The notes below the pieces were generated by a model. It had not been told where the DNA came from and ran no database searches. It saw nothing but the letters and a program-made list of their open reading frames with translations. 64,000 nt of DNA, taken from contig JAODUP010000119.1 of the NCBI GenBank assembly GCA_025642065.1, positions 480,001-544,000 on the forward strand, in the 5' to 3' direction. Made by a program: the position numbers and the translations under genes. This DNA comes from Paralvinella palmiformis. Taxonomy: Eukaryota; Annelida; Polychaeta; Terebellida; Alvinellidae. Shown here piece after piece: positions 22,499-35,470 of the stretch (within the stretch, counting starts at the first letter, position 1; every line of letters begins with the position of its first letter).

Positions 22499-24666
22499 AT
22501 GATTTAATATCTTTTCAAATTGTTTAGTTGGATTTATGACCTTGGGTTTTATCAGGATCTATGATGCAAAGTATTATTATGAAGACTAGCAGGCAGCTCA
22601 GGTGTTGATATCAGGTTGTGATGTATGCCCTTAACCCCCCCCCCCCCCTGTGTCACCCTATTTATGAATTTGGGACTTGTGTGTTAATTAGAGATATCAT
22701 GAATATTGAGTATAATAAAACAGGTGCAGTAATGATAATCTACTGTAATATGTTTATTTTATATTACAAAGTCATCTACAGCAACCAAAGGACACACACA
22801 CACATACAGAGAGAGTTGTCAGTTAGCTTAGCTTATTACTATCAAGTCCTTGACTATGAGCACTCTACAGTACCTGTTGTGTGCACAAACTAATTGATGC
22901 AGATCATGTTTGTGGCCAACTATAATAAATATGCCAAAACCACATCAACTGAAGGGATCTGTAATGGATAATTTAAAAACAAGACTCCCAACTATCCTGT
23001 ACATCCTTGGACACCCTCCTATACTATAATATTGTTCCCAATTGTCATTTACAGCTAAAGGTTATCAAGCAGCAAATTCGGTTTTTGTTTGGATAGGAAT
23101 GAATGTAGCCCACTGTAGGTGTAATGATACTGTACTGATTGCTAGCTGCTAGGTTTTATGGCCAGTCAGTTTTTAGTAGGCTGGTGCACGTGTTTGTTGT
23201 GAACTTGACATTGTAGGCCCAAGTCGGCTCACTGTACTTTGGTAGCTCCTAGGGATGTTAGTAGCCTTTGGAGAAAAATATAGCAGCTTGCTTTTATTAT
23301 AGACAGTACAAAAGCCAACATGTGGATGTTGGACTGATTTTTGTGTGCTATCATATTCATCAGCAGTACCTATGTCTGTGTCTGTATATCTCTGCCTGTC
23401 TCCTTTTTGTATGTGTGTGTGTTCTTTCATAGTTTAGCAGATAAGGAATCGCTTTTTATTAGGGAATCACTACAAATATTTGCGGCTTGTCTGTTTGGCG
23501 TTGAACTCTACTGAAGAAGAAGAAGTAAATAAAAATATCATAAACACGCTGGCAGACCGGTGGCTGGTGATCATTTATGACTGGCCACAAAAATGGCAAA
23601 AAACAGCGCCAGAAGGTGTGCTTTGGTTGGCTGGCATCAGAACTGTTTTGTTGTTGTTTGCCAGGCCAGTCACAATGTTGTATGAATGCCAGAGTAGCTG
23701 GCCTCATTTCAGCCCAGCCGGCCCTATAACACAGCATGTATCTACCAGTGGAGGGTTTCGGGTATGTGTGTGTGTGTGGGGGGGGGAGTCATCAGTCTGT
23801 AATACATCAAAATTCAGAAACTGCGTTTTGGTTTATCACATATATAGACCATGAAAGAAGATAGCCCAACTTGGTTGTGGTTCAGTCTATGTCTGAATCT
23901 GGCAACAGTATAGGAAAAAAAATATTGCTAGCAGTCTTATGTATGTGTGTTTGTGTGGATAGTTTTCCCCCATGCACTCTGTTATGTAGTTAAATGAAGT
24001 TCTTTGGTCCAGTTGTTGACCCGGACTGGAGCTAAATTAAGTATTATATTTGTCATGATCTCTGTCTGTCCTATTTCCGACGTGACACTTCCTGTCTTTT
24101 TGTTAGACAAATGTTTTTGATAGATGAAGCTTTTTATTAATGAATTAACTTCTCAGAGGAGTCGATGGATCTCTCCCTGTGTGTGTGTGTGTGCGCGCGC
24201 GCGTGTGTATTGATCTGATCTTCAGATTGTTCAGTGTATGTCCCTGAAGGTACTCAGTGACCTTATGTTGAGGCCACTTACTTGCCAGACGTGGGGGTGT
24301 CCTGTCCTAGCCCGTCTCTAGTGGACATAACAACAGTACTATTACCAGCAGTCAGCCAGTTATTGACCAGACCTTTGTTATTAGGCGCCACTCTGAGGCG
24401 GCTAGCGCTCTAGGCAGCACTTTGACCTGAAGGCTGATAACTGTTGACTGGCTTGGCTTGGCTAGGCTGGCTGGCTGATTCGGCTGGATGGATGGTTGGT
24501 TGGCTGGCTAGCCGGCTGCTGCTGGCTGGCCGACAACCACCCGGCTGAGGTACATACTTGGCTCTTTCAGCATGTTTTGCCTCCCTACAGTATCACCTGT
24601 CTGGTGCTTCTGTTTACAGTACTTGTCGTTTCGTGGCGCAGACACACACAACCACACCCATTTCTA

Positions 24667-25022
24667 GTGAGCTCCGGTGGCCTAGCGGTTAAGCACTCGG
24701 CACTTGGTGCCAAGGGTCGCAGGTTCGAACCCCGTAAGAGGTCGAAACTTTTCCAGGGATTAATTTCTCGGCTCACTACATCGTGGGTGGCTGACCACGT
24801 TAAATGGCGCTGCCGTCTCCACTGAATTACTTAAAATAAAGGGGGACGTTAAAAACCTCCTGAGGACGTAAAACGCTGTGGCAGTGACCACCCTCAGGGT
24901 ATTTCGGCTCCATCTTTCCGTACTGCTCCCCTGTGAGTGGTGGGGGAGGACTTTCTCAACCACTCCAACATAGAGGCTGTGCTGATTAAGCGACAGCCTG
25001 GAGATTCTCCCCGAACAACAAA
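24667..25022 (+). mobile_element. tRNA-derived SINE, family A, full copy
   Basis: The head carries a consensus pol III A box (TGGCCTAGCGG, near 24678) and B box (GGTTCGAACCC, near 24722). The body includes GTTAAATGGCGCTGCCGTCT, GGCAGTGACCACCCTCA, and a tail ending CCTGGAGATTCTCC plus an AAC-rich end. A perfect 11-bp duplication ACCCATTTCTA flanks it (24656-24666 and 25023-25033), giving an insertion of 356 bp. The intact boxes make this the younger-looking of the two copies. Confidence 0.93.
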
Positions 25023-26164
25023 ACCCATTTCTATCATATAGACGTCACCCACCTGATTATTGCAGAGACTTTTAAAGATAAATTAATGTCTAAAATTATC
25101 TTCATTAATTTCATTTCATGATTTGACAAGTATGGTTCAGGATTCAGTAGGAAATTATTGGTTTAAGTCATCATTGGATTTAACTATCTGTTCTTCTGCA
25201 TCATGACCTGGTACCCATACATCCGATGGATACTTGCCTGCTTTATTCCCCCTTTATGAAACAACTCTGTCTTAAGACATGGACGGATGGATATCCAGTT
25301 GTATAAATTACTTTCAGGAAACTCTAAGGATAGAGGGAAGGACCTGGTTACTGAAAATAGATATCGTAAAATGGCTGATGAAACAGTGGTATTTTAGGTG
25401 CTTTGTCATTGATTTGAGGTGTTATGGGAGACAATAATATGAATATATTTGATTGTAATGTAACTGATACCACATTGTTGGACACGTGGGCGCACACACA
25501 CACACACACAAATATATATATATATATATATATACATATATATTGAAACTCTCTTTGTTGAATTTTTTATGGTAGCATAATGCATAGCTATGCCTATTGC
25601 CTTCTTGTGTATGCTTTCTTGTGCTCTCTGACCATAAGCTCCCTGTAGCTGTTGAATTTTTGAAGTTTTACTTCTAGAACTAATACTATAATATTATAGG
25701 TCATAGTGCATTACGAACACATGAAGTGTAAGTGATCTCGTTGACCTCCTTAGCCACACCAAACAGAGATGGCCTACAGGTGTGTATACCATACTGTACA
25801 CACAGCTAGGTGACCTTAATGTGGGTTGAGCATTATGTAGCCAAGTAAGAGAAGGCGCCGAGCGTTCCTCTCTTTGTGTGTCTGTATATATATGTGTATG
25901 TGTGTGTGTGTGTGTGTGATCCTTAAAGAGGCTCTTCTGACCTACAGCCGCCGGTCACAAGTTAGGTGCCTTTGTTATGTGTTTATTTTGGTGCAGGTTT
26001 TCTATGTTTATATCATATGTATGCCATTATATATATCTCTGTGTATGTATATTTCTGGTGGTTTGGCTTTTTGCTGTTGCTCTCTTTGATCACTGAGAGA
26101 CAGTATCAGCCAGTAATGATTTGTGTCATGATTCTAATTCGGCTGTTATTTGATTTAATTCCAG

Positions 26165-26539
26165 ATTAAAGCGAAATATAAAGGACAAATTGAGATGCTA
26201 CGTTCTCGCGTAGAACATTATGAACAGCTAAACTCTAACATGGCAGCACAGATCAGTAACCTACAGGAACGTCTTCGGGTTCTGGGAGAAGATCCAGATG
26301 ATAATAGCCAGATCAGTCAGTCAGTCAGCAAACGTCAAAACGGCATCTTCCCATCGCAGAACAACAACACTGCAGCAATAGCTAATGTGGAAACAGCTGA
26401 AAAAGGCTCCACCACTGATGGTGGTGATGTGGCTGTGAATGGAAGAGAGCACACCAAGACGTGCACAGAGACTGATACAAACACATGGGCAGCAAAACCT
26501 AACCACCACAGTAAAGACAACAACGACTCTGATACGTGA
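26165..26539 (+). CDS. ski: Ski homologue, final coding exon 7 (residues 658-781 and stop)
   Basis: It starts after TTAATTCCAG in phase 0 and ends with TGA at 26537-26539. Its first residues, IKAKYKGQIEMLRSRVE, match the vertebrate Ski block R-A-K-Y-S-A-Q-I-E-D-L, and the coiled coil runs on to about residue 700. The remaining 80 or so residues are hydrophilic and Asn/Thr/Ser-rich (SQNNNTAA, HSKDNNDSDT) with no known domain. The total of 781 residues is close to the 700 or so of vertebrate Ski and SnoN. Confidence 0.93.
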   Translation: MKAKYKGQIEMLRSRVEHYEQLNSNMAAQISNLQERLRVLGEDPDDNSQISQSVSKRQNGIFPSQNNNTAAIANVETAEKGSTTDGGDVAVNGREHTKTCTETDTNTWAAKPNHHSKDNNDSDT

Positions 26540-28551
26540 TTCATCAACACTGGCTTAGTTCATTAACTGTAGTCTTTGTGCCATATTAGAGACTGCCAAG
26601 TACAATGTGGTTTTGATGTATTCTGGTCATCTCCGATCTGCTGCTGCTGCTGGGAGTAGAGTTAGAGTTAGCAGAATGAACTGTTTGTTACTCTGGTTTT
26701 ACTTTGTACAATTTGTGCTTACTGTATGGGTGTTGGGGGGGGGGGTCATCTCACCTACACAAGTTTTTGTGTATGTGTGCTGGCATGTGTGTCAGTGATG
26801 TGTTATGCTTGTAGCCTCAGGTGACCAAACTGTACTTGAGACTGTATTTAGTGGTATTTTGTTGGTATTGTGAAAGTTATACAGTGTAGATAACGTGCTA
26901 CCATGTATGGAACTAGAGCCTGTTTGAGTGGACTACAGTTGTAACACTGTTAGTTGTTAGATGGATGGACATATGGTTTTACTAGAACTTGTACCACTAT
27001 CCTATTACCGGTGTCTGACCAGTTATTAAGACATAGATCTTATGATATGCATCAGATTCTTGTGGAGTCTTCACACACACACACACACATACTCACACAC
27101 ACACTTCAAATCTTTAGGGTTTGAGAACAATGTATGTTTGAAGAATAGATTTTGTCCACCAGTGATTTAAAAAAAATATGCATCAGTACAACAAAACTCG
27201 GTGACACTGTGATCAGTAGAAAGATCATATAGTGCTGAATTTGTGATGTGTTTTTTAGTAAGAATTGTCAAGGAAATCATGTGATAGATGCGTCACAGAA
27301 GTGTGTGTTTGTGTGGTTACTAGCACTGTTGGAGCTTGTTATATGTATATGTTTAGGATAATGTCATTATGACAAGATAAGATCTGTTTCTTGTGAAAAG
27401 GTTCATCACTGGCTTCGGGTTTGAAGTTTTCCAGTTGTGGTTTAGAGTAGTACCGTTGTCATTATGTTCTCACTGTATGTCTGTGGTGACTAGCAGTAGA
27501 CAGCTTAACAGAGCAGCTTACTGGTAACAAATTGCTTCACGCATCTACAAGATGGCAGCAAACGAGGCAGCAAAACTAATATGATATGTCAGACTTTATT
27601 TGGTGTACTGAGACCGACTTATGAATACCAATCATATGTACAGATGGAAGCAACTTATAGCTAGCTACATTGTACTTGTTACACTAACATCACCTGTCTG
27701 TATCCATTAACTGTCATTGTTCTCATATATACGTATGTGCTATGTGTCTGTGGTCATAACTAATGTGTGACATGATGGTTGGTATCTGTGAAGAGCATTG
27801 CTCATCATGTTAAGGAATGAATGAAAAATCACTGCCTCTGGTTTAGGCATGTCCATTGATTTAATATGTTACAGTTGATTTTGTGTTGTTTGGCAAGCAA
27901 TGCTTATCATGGTGATTTAAAATTAAAAAGCAGTTACCTTTTTATTTAGCTATGTTATACATTGTTACAGGATCAGGTTAATTATCAATTTCTGTCAAGA
28001 CTTTAATGTCACCCTACTGTAATGCTGGATGCTGTTAGAAAGATGATGAATTGGCAAACGTACCATCACGTTTGTGTCCAAGTTTAGTAATATTGCTGAC
28101 TGTTATTACGGATAGTTATTTTTGTTTAGTCACATGAACCAATCACAGTCTCTCTTTGTATATGTATATGATAATCCTGTGCTCAGCAAAACCTCAGCAT
28201 TGTCAGAGTGACCAGGGTTTCATCGGATTTATCTGATGAATCAGAGCAGTTGTGTGTGTGTGTGGGGGGGTATTTAGGGGGACGAAGTGCTTTTTGTCAC
28301 AAAACGGGTGCCTAGTTTTACCAGGTCTGGCCACTTGGACAAACACTTTCCTAGAAAAGTGCTTTTATTTATATTTTTTATTCAAATGTATGTGCCATAT
28401 TTACACTTGGTCCATGCCAGAGGCAATTGTTGCGCTGGAGGATGGGTTGTCTCAGCAGCCTGTGTTTATTTTCGGCCTAGAGACATTGGACTGTTTCTGT
28501 TTTGTTTTGTTTTGTTTTGTTTATTAGACATTAGCTTGGCAACATAATAAA
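26540..28551 (+). other. Ski 3' UTR (proposed)
   Basis: About 2 kb after the stop has no dispersed mobile element, only a CA microsatellite near 27074, a G run near 26746 and a TTTTG repeat near 28498. That contrasts with the introns and suggests transcribed sequence. Several TGTATATG-type words, such as near 28156, could serve RNA-binding proteins. The 3' limit is inferred from the AATAAA at 28546. Confidence 0.5.
28546..28551 (+). terminator. Candidate polyadenylation signal AATAAA
   Basis: AATAAA is followed within about 10 bases by a GT-rich stretch (ATGTGTTCTTC), the normal layout of an animal cleavage site. It is the best-placed candidate after the Ski stop codon; earlier or later sites cannot be excluded. 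Confidence 0.45.
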
Positions 28552-28888
28552 ATGTGTTCTTCAGATAGACCAACATCTGATATGTTGTGGTTAGTTGGTT
28601 CAGCAGGTCATGGCAGCTTAAATACTAACCTATATATCCTTTTCCCGAGGGGGGGGCGACTTTTAAATGGAACAGTAGAGATGAGACCCGCTAAATGTAA
28701 ATGACTGGTGATCAATATTTGATCCACTCAGCTCTGTGGTTTTTTCTGCTATAGAAGGTTTTTTTCATGCTGGCCTTGAAGATGCATTAATCTGCCTCAG
28801 AAAAGTACTTGAATATTGATTTGTCAGTACATATCTCTGTTAGCGGACGTAAGCAATAAGGGCATTTAGTACGGGACGTCGTCTGGTA

Positions 28889-28896
28889 TGACGTCA
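28889..28896. promoter_or_regulatory. CRE site TGACGTCA
   Basis: A perfect palindrome followed by TC (TGACGTCATC), in a CpG-rich patch just past the proposed Ski 3' end. It could mark a start site for a transcript running to the right, but no exon has been tied to it. Confidence 0.4.
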
Positions 28897-31800
28897 TCAT
28901 CAAGCTGGTGTAGCCATTCGGTGTTGTGTTGGTTGTTGACTAGATTTCTGCCATTAGTTAGTTTGGTGTCTGTATCGTCTGCTCATCGGCGGCATCTTAT
29001 ACTTCTACAAACATCGGCTGTCAGTTGGTGTAAGCTGACCGACCGCCCCCTCCCCGGGTCTCCGCGTGTGTGTGTGTGTGTGTGTGTCCCTCTCTCCATT
29101 AATATTTATGGCATTGATTTCATTCTGGAGTTTATGTTTAATCGCCATCTCCGCTCTGTCACTTATCATCTGTGTCCAAACAGATGTTGCCGCGAAGAAT
29201 GTTGTCTGCGTTCATATTCATTGTTTGGCGAACGTGGTTGTATTTTTTAATGTTAGCCTTTTCCATAGTGCGATGAACGTTGCATAGGAGAAAAGTCTTA
29301 CTCCCGGCACAGTTTGCAACAAAACTATCAGCTTGTATTATTTCAGTATAAAAGTGACTCTTCGGTTCTCTTATTGTCTTTATGGAAATGGTGTATTGTA
29401 AGGTGTGTGTGTTTTGTGGGATACGCTGCCTTTGTCTATCAGAATTTATTATTTATCATAAATATATGCTCTTTGTTAAATGCATTGAGTTGAGGCCAGT
29501 AATATTTGATGTTAATGCGATGGAACAAAGATCCCTGCCAGCGATGTGTCTGTTTTTATGGATTTTGTAATCAGAAAACCTACTCTTATTTGCTGGATGT
29601 TGATGGTTGATTGACATGGATGATAGTACTAGTTTTAACACTAGTATAGAATATGGCATGTTTTCGAGATGGCCCATTGGGCGCTCTCGGTACCAAGTGG
29701 TACTGGGTGGGCAAGCTGTTATTATTCATGTCCGCTCAAAACCCATAACAAATTCTGTGATGTAGATCACATGATCAGCCACCATGCATCATGTGATGAG
29801 CTCCGTTGGTTTTCCACTTGATTTTTACACACACACACACACAGAGAGTGAGAGAAAGTGATGGTTTATACTGTTGTGTCGTGTGTGTGTCTGTGAGTTG
29901 CTAGTGTTAGCCTATTAATGCCTGTCTGGTGTTCGTTGCGTCAGATGTATGTAGCACTCCTTGTTTTACGTCACATTTTCTACTCGACTGCCCCTTAACA
30001 CAGTCTACTGTCACGATATTGTTCTGATCTTCCTTGTTTCAAGCCGTGGCTAATGTTGGCTAGCCTGTTGATACTGGACACAGTCTATAAACTGTGGTTA
30101 TGTAATAGAAGTCACCACCGAGGATTACTGCTCATTTCTTAAAGTCCTTTTTGTGTGAGGGAGAGGGGGGGTCGTTAGCTGTCGATGGGTATTTCTTTAC
30201 TGACGAAATGATGGGACATGGTGTAATGGTTCGGTTTGTTGTTGTGTCTTGTGTAACCCTGCATAATAAAAGAAATAGAGGGCATGTATTGGTCAGTGGA
30301 TATATATATATATATATAGCTGAGTTACAGATGTGAAGGGCATCCAGAGGGCATTATTTATCTATTATGATTTCACGGGTAGCCGGCGCAGGAGTGGAGA
30401 GAGAGAGAGAGAGAGCATTACGTCATTTGGTATATGTATGATCTTGGTAGGTCGGTCATTGTTATTGATACTACTTTCTAATTATTGTCTGGTATTGTGG
30501 AACAGCTAACGAAAAGTACTTGTTGACCTGCTGCTGTCTCGTTTACTGGTTCTTACTGGGTTATTGTGAAAATTATTACTTCAGATGCCACTTGCTATTG
30601 AAATATGACTGGTACTATACAACTGCTGGCCAGTATTGTATAAATGACTGACTTCTATGTATATACACTTACATATATCCATGCGCGCGCGCTCGCTCGC
30701 ACACACACCTACACACTCACACCTATGGCACGCACATACATAGGCTTGAACAGCAAGATTGTGATTCTAACGTCTGTCGTTATGGCACCTTTCCTTTCTC
30801 AGCTAACGAATAATAGGGAACGTTAATGGGATATCATTCTTCTGGCGTCTCGTCACAGAAGGTCGAAACCTTCGTCTTGTTTGTGATCATCAAAGGGTTG
30901 TTTGTTATTGTTTTGTTAGTTAAGAGTGCTAGGTGAACCGCTTTTAATGTTACTTTCTCGAAGACCGGTCGGTACTCACCTCACCGGGGATACCCCGCCG
31001 GCGTGTATCCCGGTGATAGAATTCGGTAGATGTCGCCACCAGTCATGTCATTATCACCGGTCAGTGCTTAGTTCGTTTTCAACCGTTGTTGAGACTTTAG
31101 TCCCAGACATCTTGTGGCAAATGATGATTTATACAGCGACACGCTGAATCTATGTGTTGTTGATGAGCCACCGATAGAGAGAGAGAGAGAGAGAGAGTAT
31201 TACTTATCAAGTATTGTATTATGTATATAATGTTTTTGTTTCGTCGATAACTTCACATGACCTGCAGTGGGTAGATAGATCCCTGTCATTCAGACGGAAT
31301 GGTGGTCTAGGTGGTGTTGGTGGTGGGAGAGGTGCCTCCCCTGGCGGCTACCACATCTCCACCCCGGACAGTCTACAGTGTATAGTATTACTGTGAGACA
31401 AATATATTGTGTTCACCAGTGTGTAGCTTGGTAAACCCTGCTTCGTCGATTCGTCATACTCTATATATTAGTATTTCTTGTCTGTAATGGAAAATTGATT
31501 ATGTAGATGGTAGTCATATTACTATATACATTGCGAATAAATTGTTTACGAGCTGAAGTGACCGCGTTGTGTGTGTGTGTGTATATATATATGTGTGTGT
31601 GGGGTGTGTGATCATTAGCGTCACACAGACAAACAGATGTCACATGACATAGAGTATCTTTGACAAGAAAAATATCTACATACACACTGTATTCTTTGTT
31701 TATGTATGCTTATACTCCAGACTGTGTATGCTAATAAGGTACAGAGCAGTAACATATAATGTATTCCTTCTATGGTAAGTAGTGTACACAGCGGCTACAT

Positions 31801-32055
31801 TTCGAGCCATCATCTCTCTCTCACACACACACACACACTGACCATTTAGTTGGTGAGTCACACTTCTCGTCATCAGGTTGTTACAGTCACATTTCCCTAA
31901 TACTTCTATCGCAACTATCACCATCTACCAATAACTATACTGCTATTGTCGCTAATCTCCCAACCGCCGACTTATTACCAAAATAATTAAGTACATTGAT
32001 CGAGTAACAAATTCCAGTGAACACGGGGGGGGGGGGGGGGGGTATCGCATCCTCT

Positions 32056-32130
32056 CGTAACATTTGAAGGTCGCTTGGTCCAGTAACCTGCGCGCACCAA
32101 AGTAGCCGTAAAACACCAGCATAAATTTCA
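32056..32130 (+). mobile_element. SINE family B remnant (3' part)
   Basis: Diverged matches to the family B body: GAAGGTCGCTTGGTCCAGTAA, GCGCACCAAAGTAGCCGTAAAAC, then CAGCAT. There is no tRNA head, and no target duplication could be identified. Confidence 0.45.
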
Positions 32131-33411
32131 CTTCATGTTTTCCACAGAACACATGGCTACTGTTAGAAATATGCCAGCCCCTTTTATTCTGTCACATTGT
32201 TACTGTTTCCGAGTGACCAGATCACTGCAGGTTTGGGTTTTGGGAATTGATACCCGCCAATATCTCCCCCCCCCCACTCATTCACCGGAAGAGGCCACTA
32301 AATGAGACATGATATGACCTTCCTGTGACGATACCGTCTTTATGCCTCGCTGACTGGCTCACTCACTCACTCACTCACTGAAGTTATCGCAGTTTTAACA
32401 TGTTTCTCAGTGACCATGTACCATAATTTATAATGGGTCCGACCTCCCAGTAGTCACATCATTACTCTCACTCTGTCACTGTGAACTGGTCACATCGTTG
32501 ACTCAGTCTCCCAGTTATTTCGCTGTTAATGTCACGGTGTTACTCTATGGCCACATTCTGAATGTCACAATCTCCATTGACAATCGATCAAATGTCACAA
32601 GCTCTCAGTGGCCGTCACTATTACTGTCACCTACTTTCCAAAGATAGTCGCTCTCGTGACACACTACGACAAACGATAACCTTTCTTCTTCTGCTCACTC
32701 AGCATTTTATTAAGTTCGCACCTGGTCTCAAATACTGACCATCATAGTCGATATATCTATATTATCGCCAACCGCCCCCCCCCCCCTATGATCATCTCGT
32801 TATCAAGACGTACACACCACAACACCCATTCACCCACTCCCAACATCACCCACCTACCAACCGATCCTGACCCCATTGTGGTCCGGGACGTGCCTTAGCT
32901 CGGAGCCACCAACTTATCGATATTGAAACAGAGCATGTCTCCTATAAATATTTATAATACAGGAAGGTTCTCATAAGCTTCTACACAAATATGTGGTTTT
33001 GTCGGCGTGGCGTGTCTCTCTTCCCGCTTCACCACAAATATTCTGATTGTATAAATATAGGAGGCGGGGAGGGGCTTCAATGTGCTAGAATATCTTGGCT
33101 CAGTCGTGTAGTGGTGAACAATAACGCGAGAGGATCTGGTTTAGAAATCACATTGTCGATTAAATTTATCCGAGTATCTGATTCGTCGAAATCTATTTGT
33201 TTTCGTGACGTTGACGGATGAAACTAGCTCAATAAACCAGCCTGTAGGAAAATGGGTAAAGTTCTTGGCCTAAATCAAAATATAAATCCACACGATGGGC
33301 GTGGCTGGATTCGGATAACAAAACTATTATCAGAATACAGTAAACGTAAACAGTAAACAATTATACAAACTGTTTATTGACGATGTCAGCCATCTTTTGT
33401 TGTAGTTATTG

Positions 33412-33413
<2 letters not shown>

Positions 33414-33451
<38 letters not shown>
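33414..33451. repeat. (AT)n microsatellite
   Basis: About 19 uninterrupted AT units. Confidence 0.95.
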
Positions 33452-33454
<3 letters not shown>

Positions 33455-34812
33455 CTTCAATCATTAGAAAAACTAAAAAGCAATGGGTAGAATACACCAT
33501 ACCCACAGATAAAATCAGTCCTACTTCAGATATTCGGCGAGAAAGTATTTTTAACCTTATCAATGTTTGTATCTAAATATATTTACTTATGAGAAATAGT
33601 TGTGATTCCATTAACCTACCACGAATAATATCAAGACTCGTCTTACTTAAACAAAATATTGTCTTAGTAAGAAGCACAGCGTTATCTCTTCACCGATATT
33701 TGATTATTAATATTTCGGATATCCAAATGCTACAGACAATACACGCGCACGCACGCACGCACGCACGCGTATACAGCACACACACATACACACACGCACG
33801 TGACGTAAAGGAATCTTTAAAAAGCTCGGAGAATAAGATATTTTCATCACTGATTGTAGGATAAAGGTATGACACATCACAACGATCTATCTTTGTCACT
33901 CAGTGTATGTTGTGGGTTTTAATCTTTGTCATCTCTATACCGAAGTGTCAGCCAACCGAAACGTCATATCTGCTCGATTATTAATTTTTCCAATTAGCGA
34001 GAAACGATTAATTTAGCTCTCAGGTATCACACTAATGATTGAATGTTGATGTAGAGGAAACTCGTTCTCTAATTAATTACAGACAATATTATTATTATCA
34101 TGTTGTTGTTGTTGTTGTTGTTGTTGTTATTTATGTAATGCTATTATTATTCATTATTACCATCGTTCTGGAAACACTTTGACATGCAATGCTATTTTCT
34201 TGAGTCAACTCATGTATGTTGCATTTTGTTGCATGTTTTTAGATGTAATGTGCTCTTGAGTGGCCGATGCATGCTTTTTCACAAACCTTCTTTAGATATA
34301 CAATGACTCTCAGTCAATGGCGTTTACTTTTGCCATGTTTTCACTTACAGCTGTCCGTGGTATCTAACCTCGAACCCTAAAAGTTCGGATAACTGTCAAT
34401 CAACAGTACCCAATGTGATATGTGGGTAACAGCTTTAAATATTAGCTTTTCGAATTTTCAATATTGCCAGAAGTTGACATATTTTCAGTGTGCCTGGTAA
34501 TGTAGAGATTCTGGGTGTCATATTTACTCAGTTGTTAGAGTTACTGGGAAGTATTCGGTTCAAATCCAATAACCGGCGTACAGACTGGATTATATACGAA
34601 GTATCGCTGGCTGACAGAGACATGCATATAGGAGTACATGGCTAGATGGTCTAGGATTATTATAGATTACGGGTCCATAATTGATAGCCATAAAATAACA
34701 GTATGCTCCTTGGAGAGTTGAGTTTGACGTCTCATTGTACAGATCCATATACTAGCGATGTGTGGGGGAGGTTCATATCTAGAATGCTAACATTCATAAG
34801 AATATAAATTAT

Positions 34813-34814
<2 letters not shown>

Positions 34815-34862
<48 letters not shown>
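34815..34862. repeat. (AT)n microsatellite
   Basis: A long AT run ends in a short TATATATA palindrome. Confidence 0.95.
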
Positions 34863-35438
34863 ACTTAAAGCTGCGATGATGGGTTCAAACTAAAATAAAG
34901 TTACTAAAATAAAAGGTGATGGTTTACACACACATTTTTATGGTAGATTCAGTGCTTATGACTAATTGTTTACCCAGAAAACGGAATACTTACTAGAGAT
35001 ACGAACACGCCTAATAAATTTAGGATAATGCAGTTGAAAATTCATCTCCCATGACAGCTCCCCGTGAGACAAAACATGTCGAGGTCGTTTTTGTTTTACG
35101 GGTGTTGACTGAGGTAACATGCATTGAGGTAAAATATTTGTGGCATTTAGTAAATAACTAGAAAATCCCTCTCCTCCCCCCCTCTCTAGCACGCTGTATT
35201 ATTTACATTTTACCACATCACATTATACGTTGATGCTAGGAGTAACCTAATATAATGGGTTTCCAGTGTAGCACTGACTGACACAGAGTTGTCTGTTATC
35301 GTCTGTTACTTTTAACTGATAGGAGTACTCATTCACCTATGGCTCAGCAATGTCCTATAACATTAGGATCAATATATACATCTCCAAATACTGACGGGAA
35401 CCAAACAACCCCCACAATACCTTCCTGACTAAGGTAGA

Positions 35439-35470
<32 letters not shown>

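Larger units (their letters stand above)
17612..26164 (+). other. Ski intron 6 (8.6 kb)
   Basis: It is bounded by GTAAGT and TTTAATTCCAG. No exon is recognisable. It holds a family B SINE (18005), a family A SINE (24667), a GTGA repeat (22115), AT and CA microsatellites (22269, 22464, 25497), and a poly-G (20692) and a poly-C run (22626). A short echo of the 280-bp repeat (AATAACACAGACTAACAT) is at 17783. The longest open stretch, 23480-23854, starts at TTG and runs into a GT/G tract; it has no known features. Confidence 0.85.

Noticed and set aside
23480..23854. 124-codon ORF in Ski intron 6
   Set aside because: Starts at TTG, contains a GT/G-run peptide (VCVCVWGG), and shows no domain or splice support.
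24667..24745. Functional tRNA gene
   Set aside because: A and B boxes are present, but the segment does not fold with a proper acceptor stem and is continuous with a SINE body flanked by a target duplication.
28888..29250. 120-codon ORF downstream of Ski with a signal-like N-terminus
   Set aside because: Starts at ATGACGTCA in a CpG patch, runs through a GT microsatellite and has no family resemblance. Kept only as promoter context.
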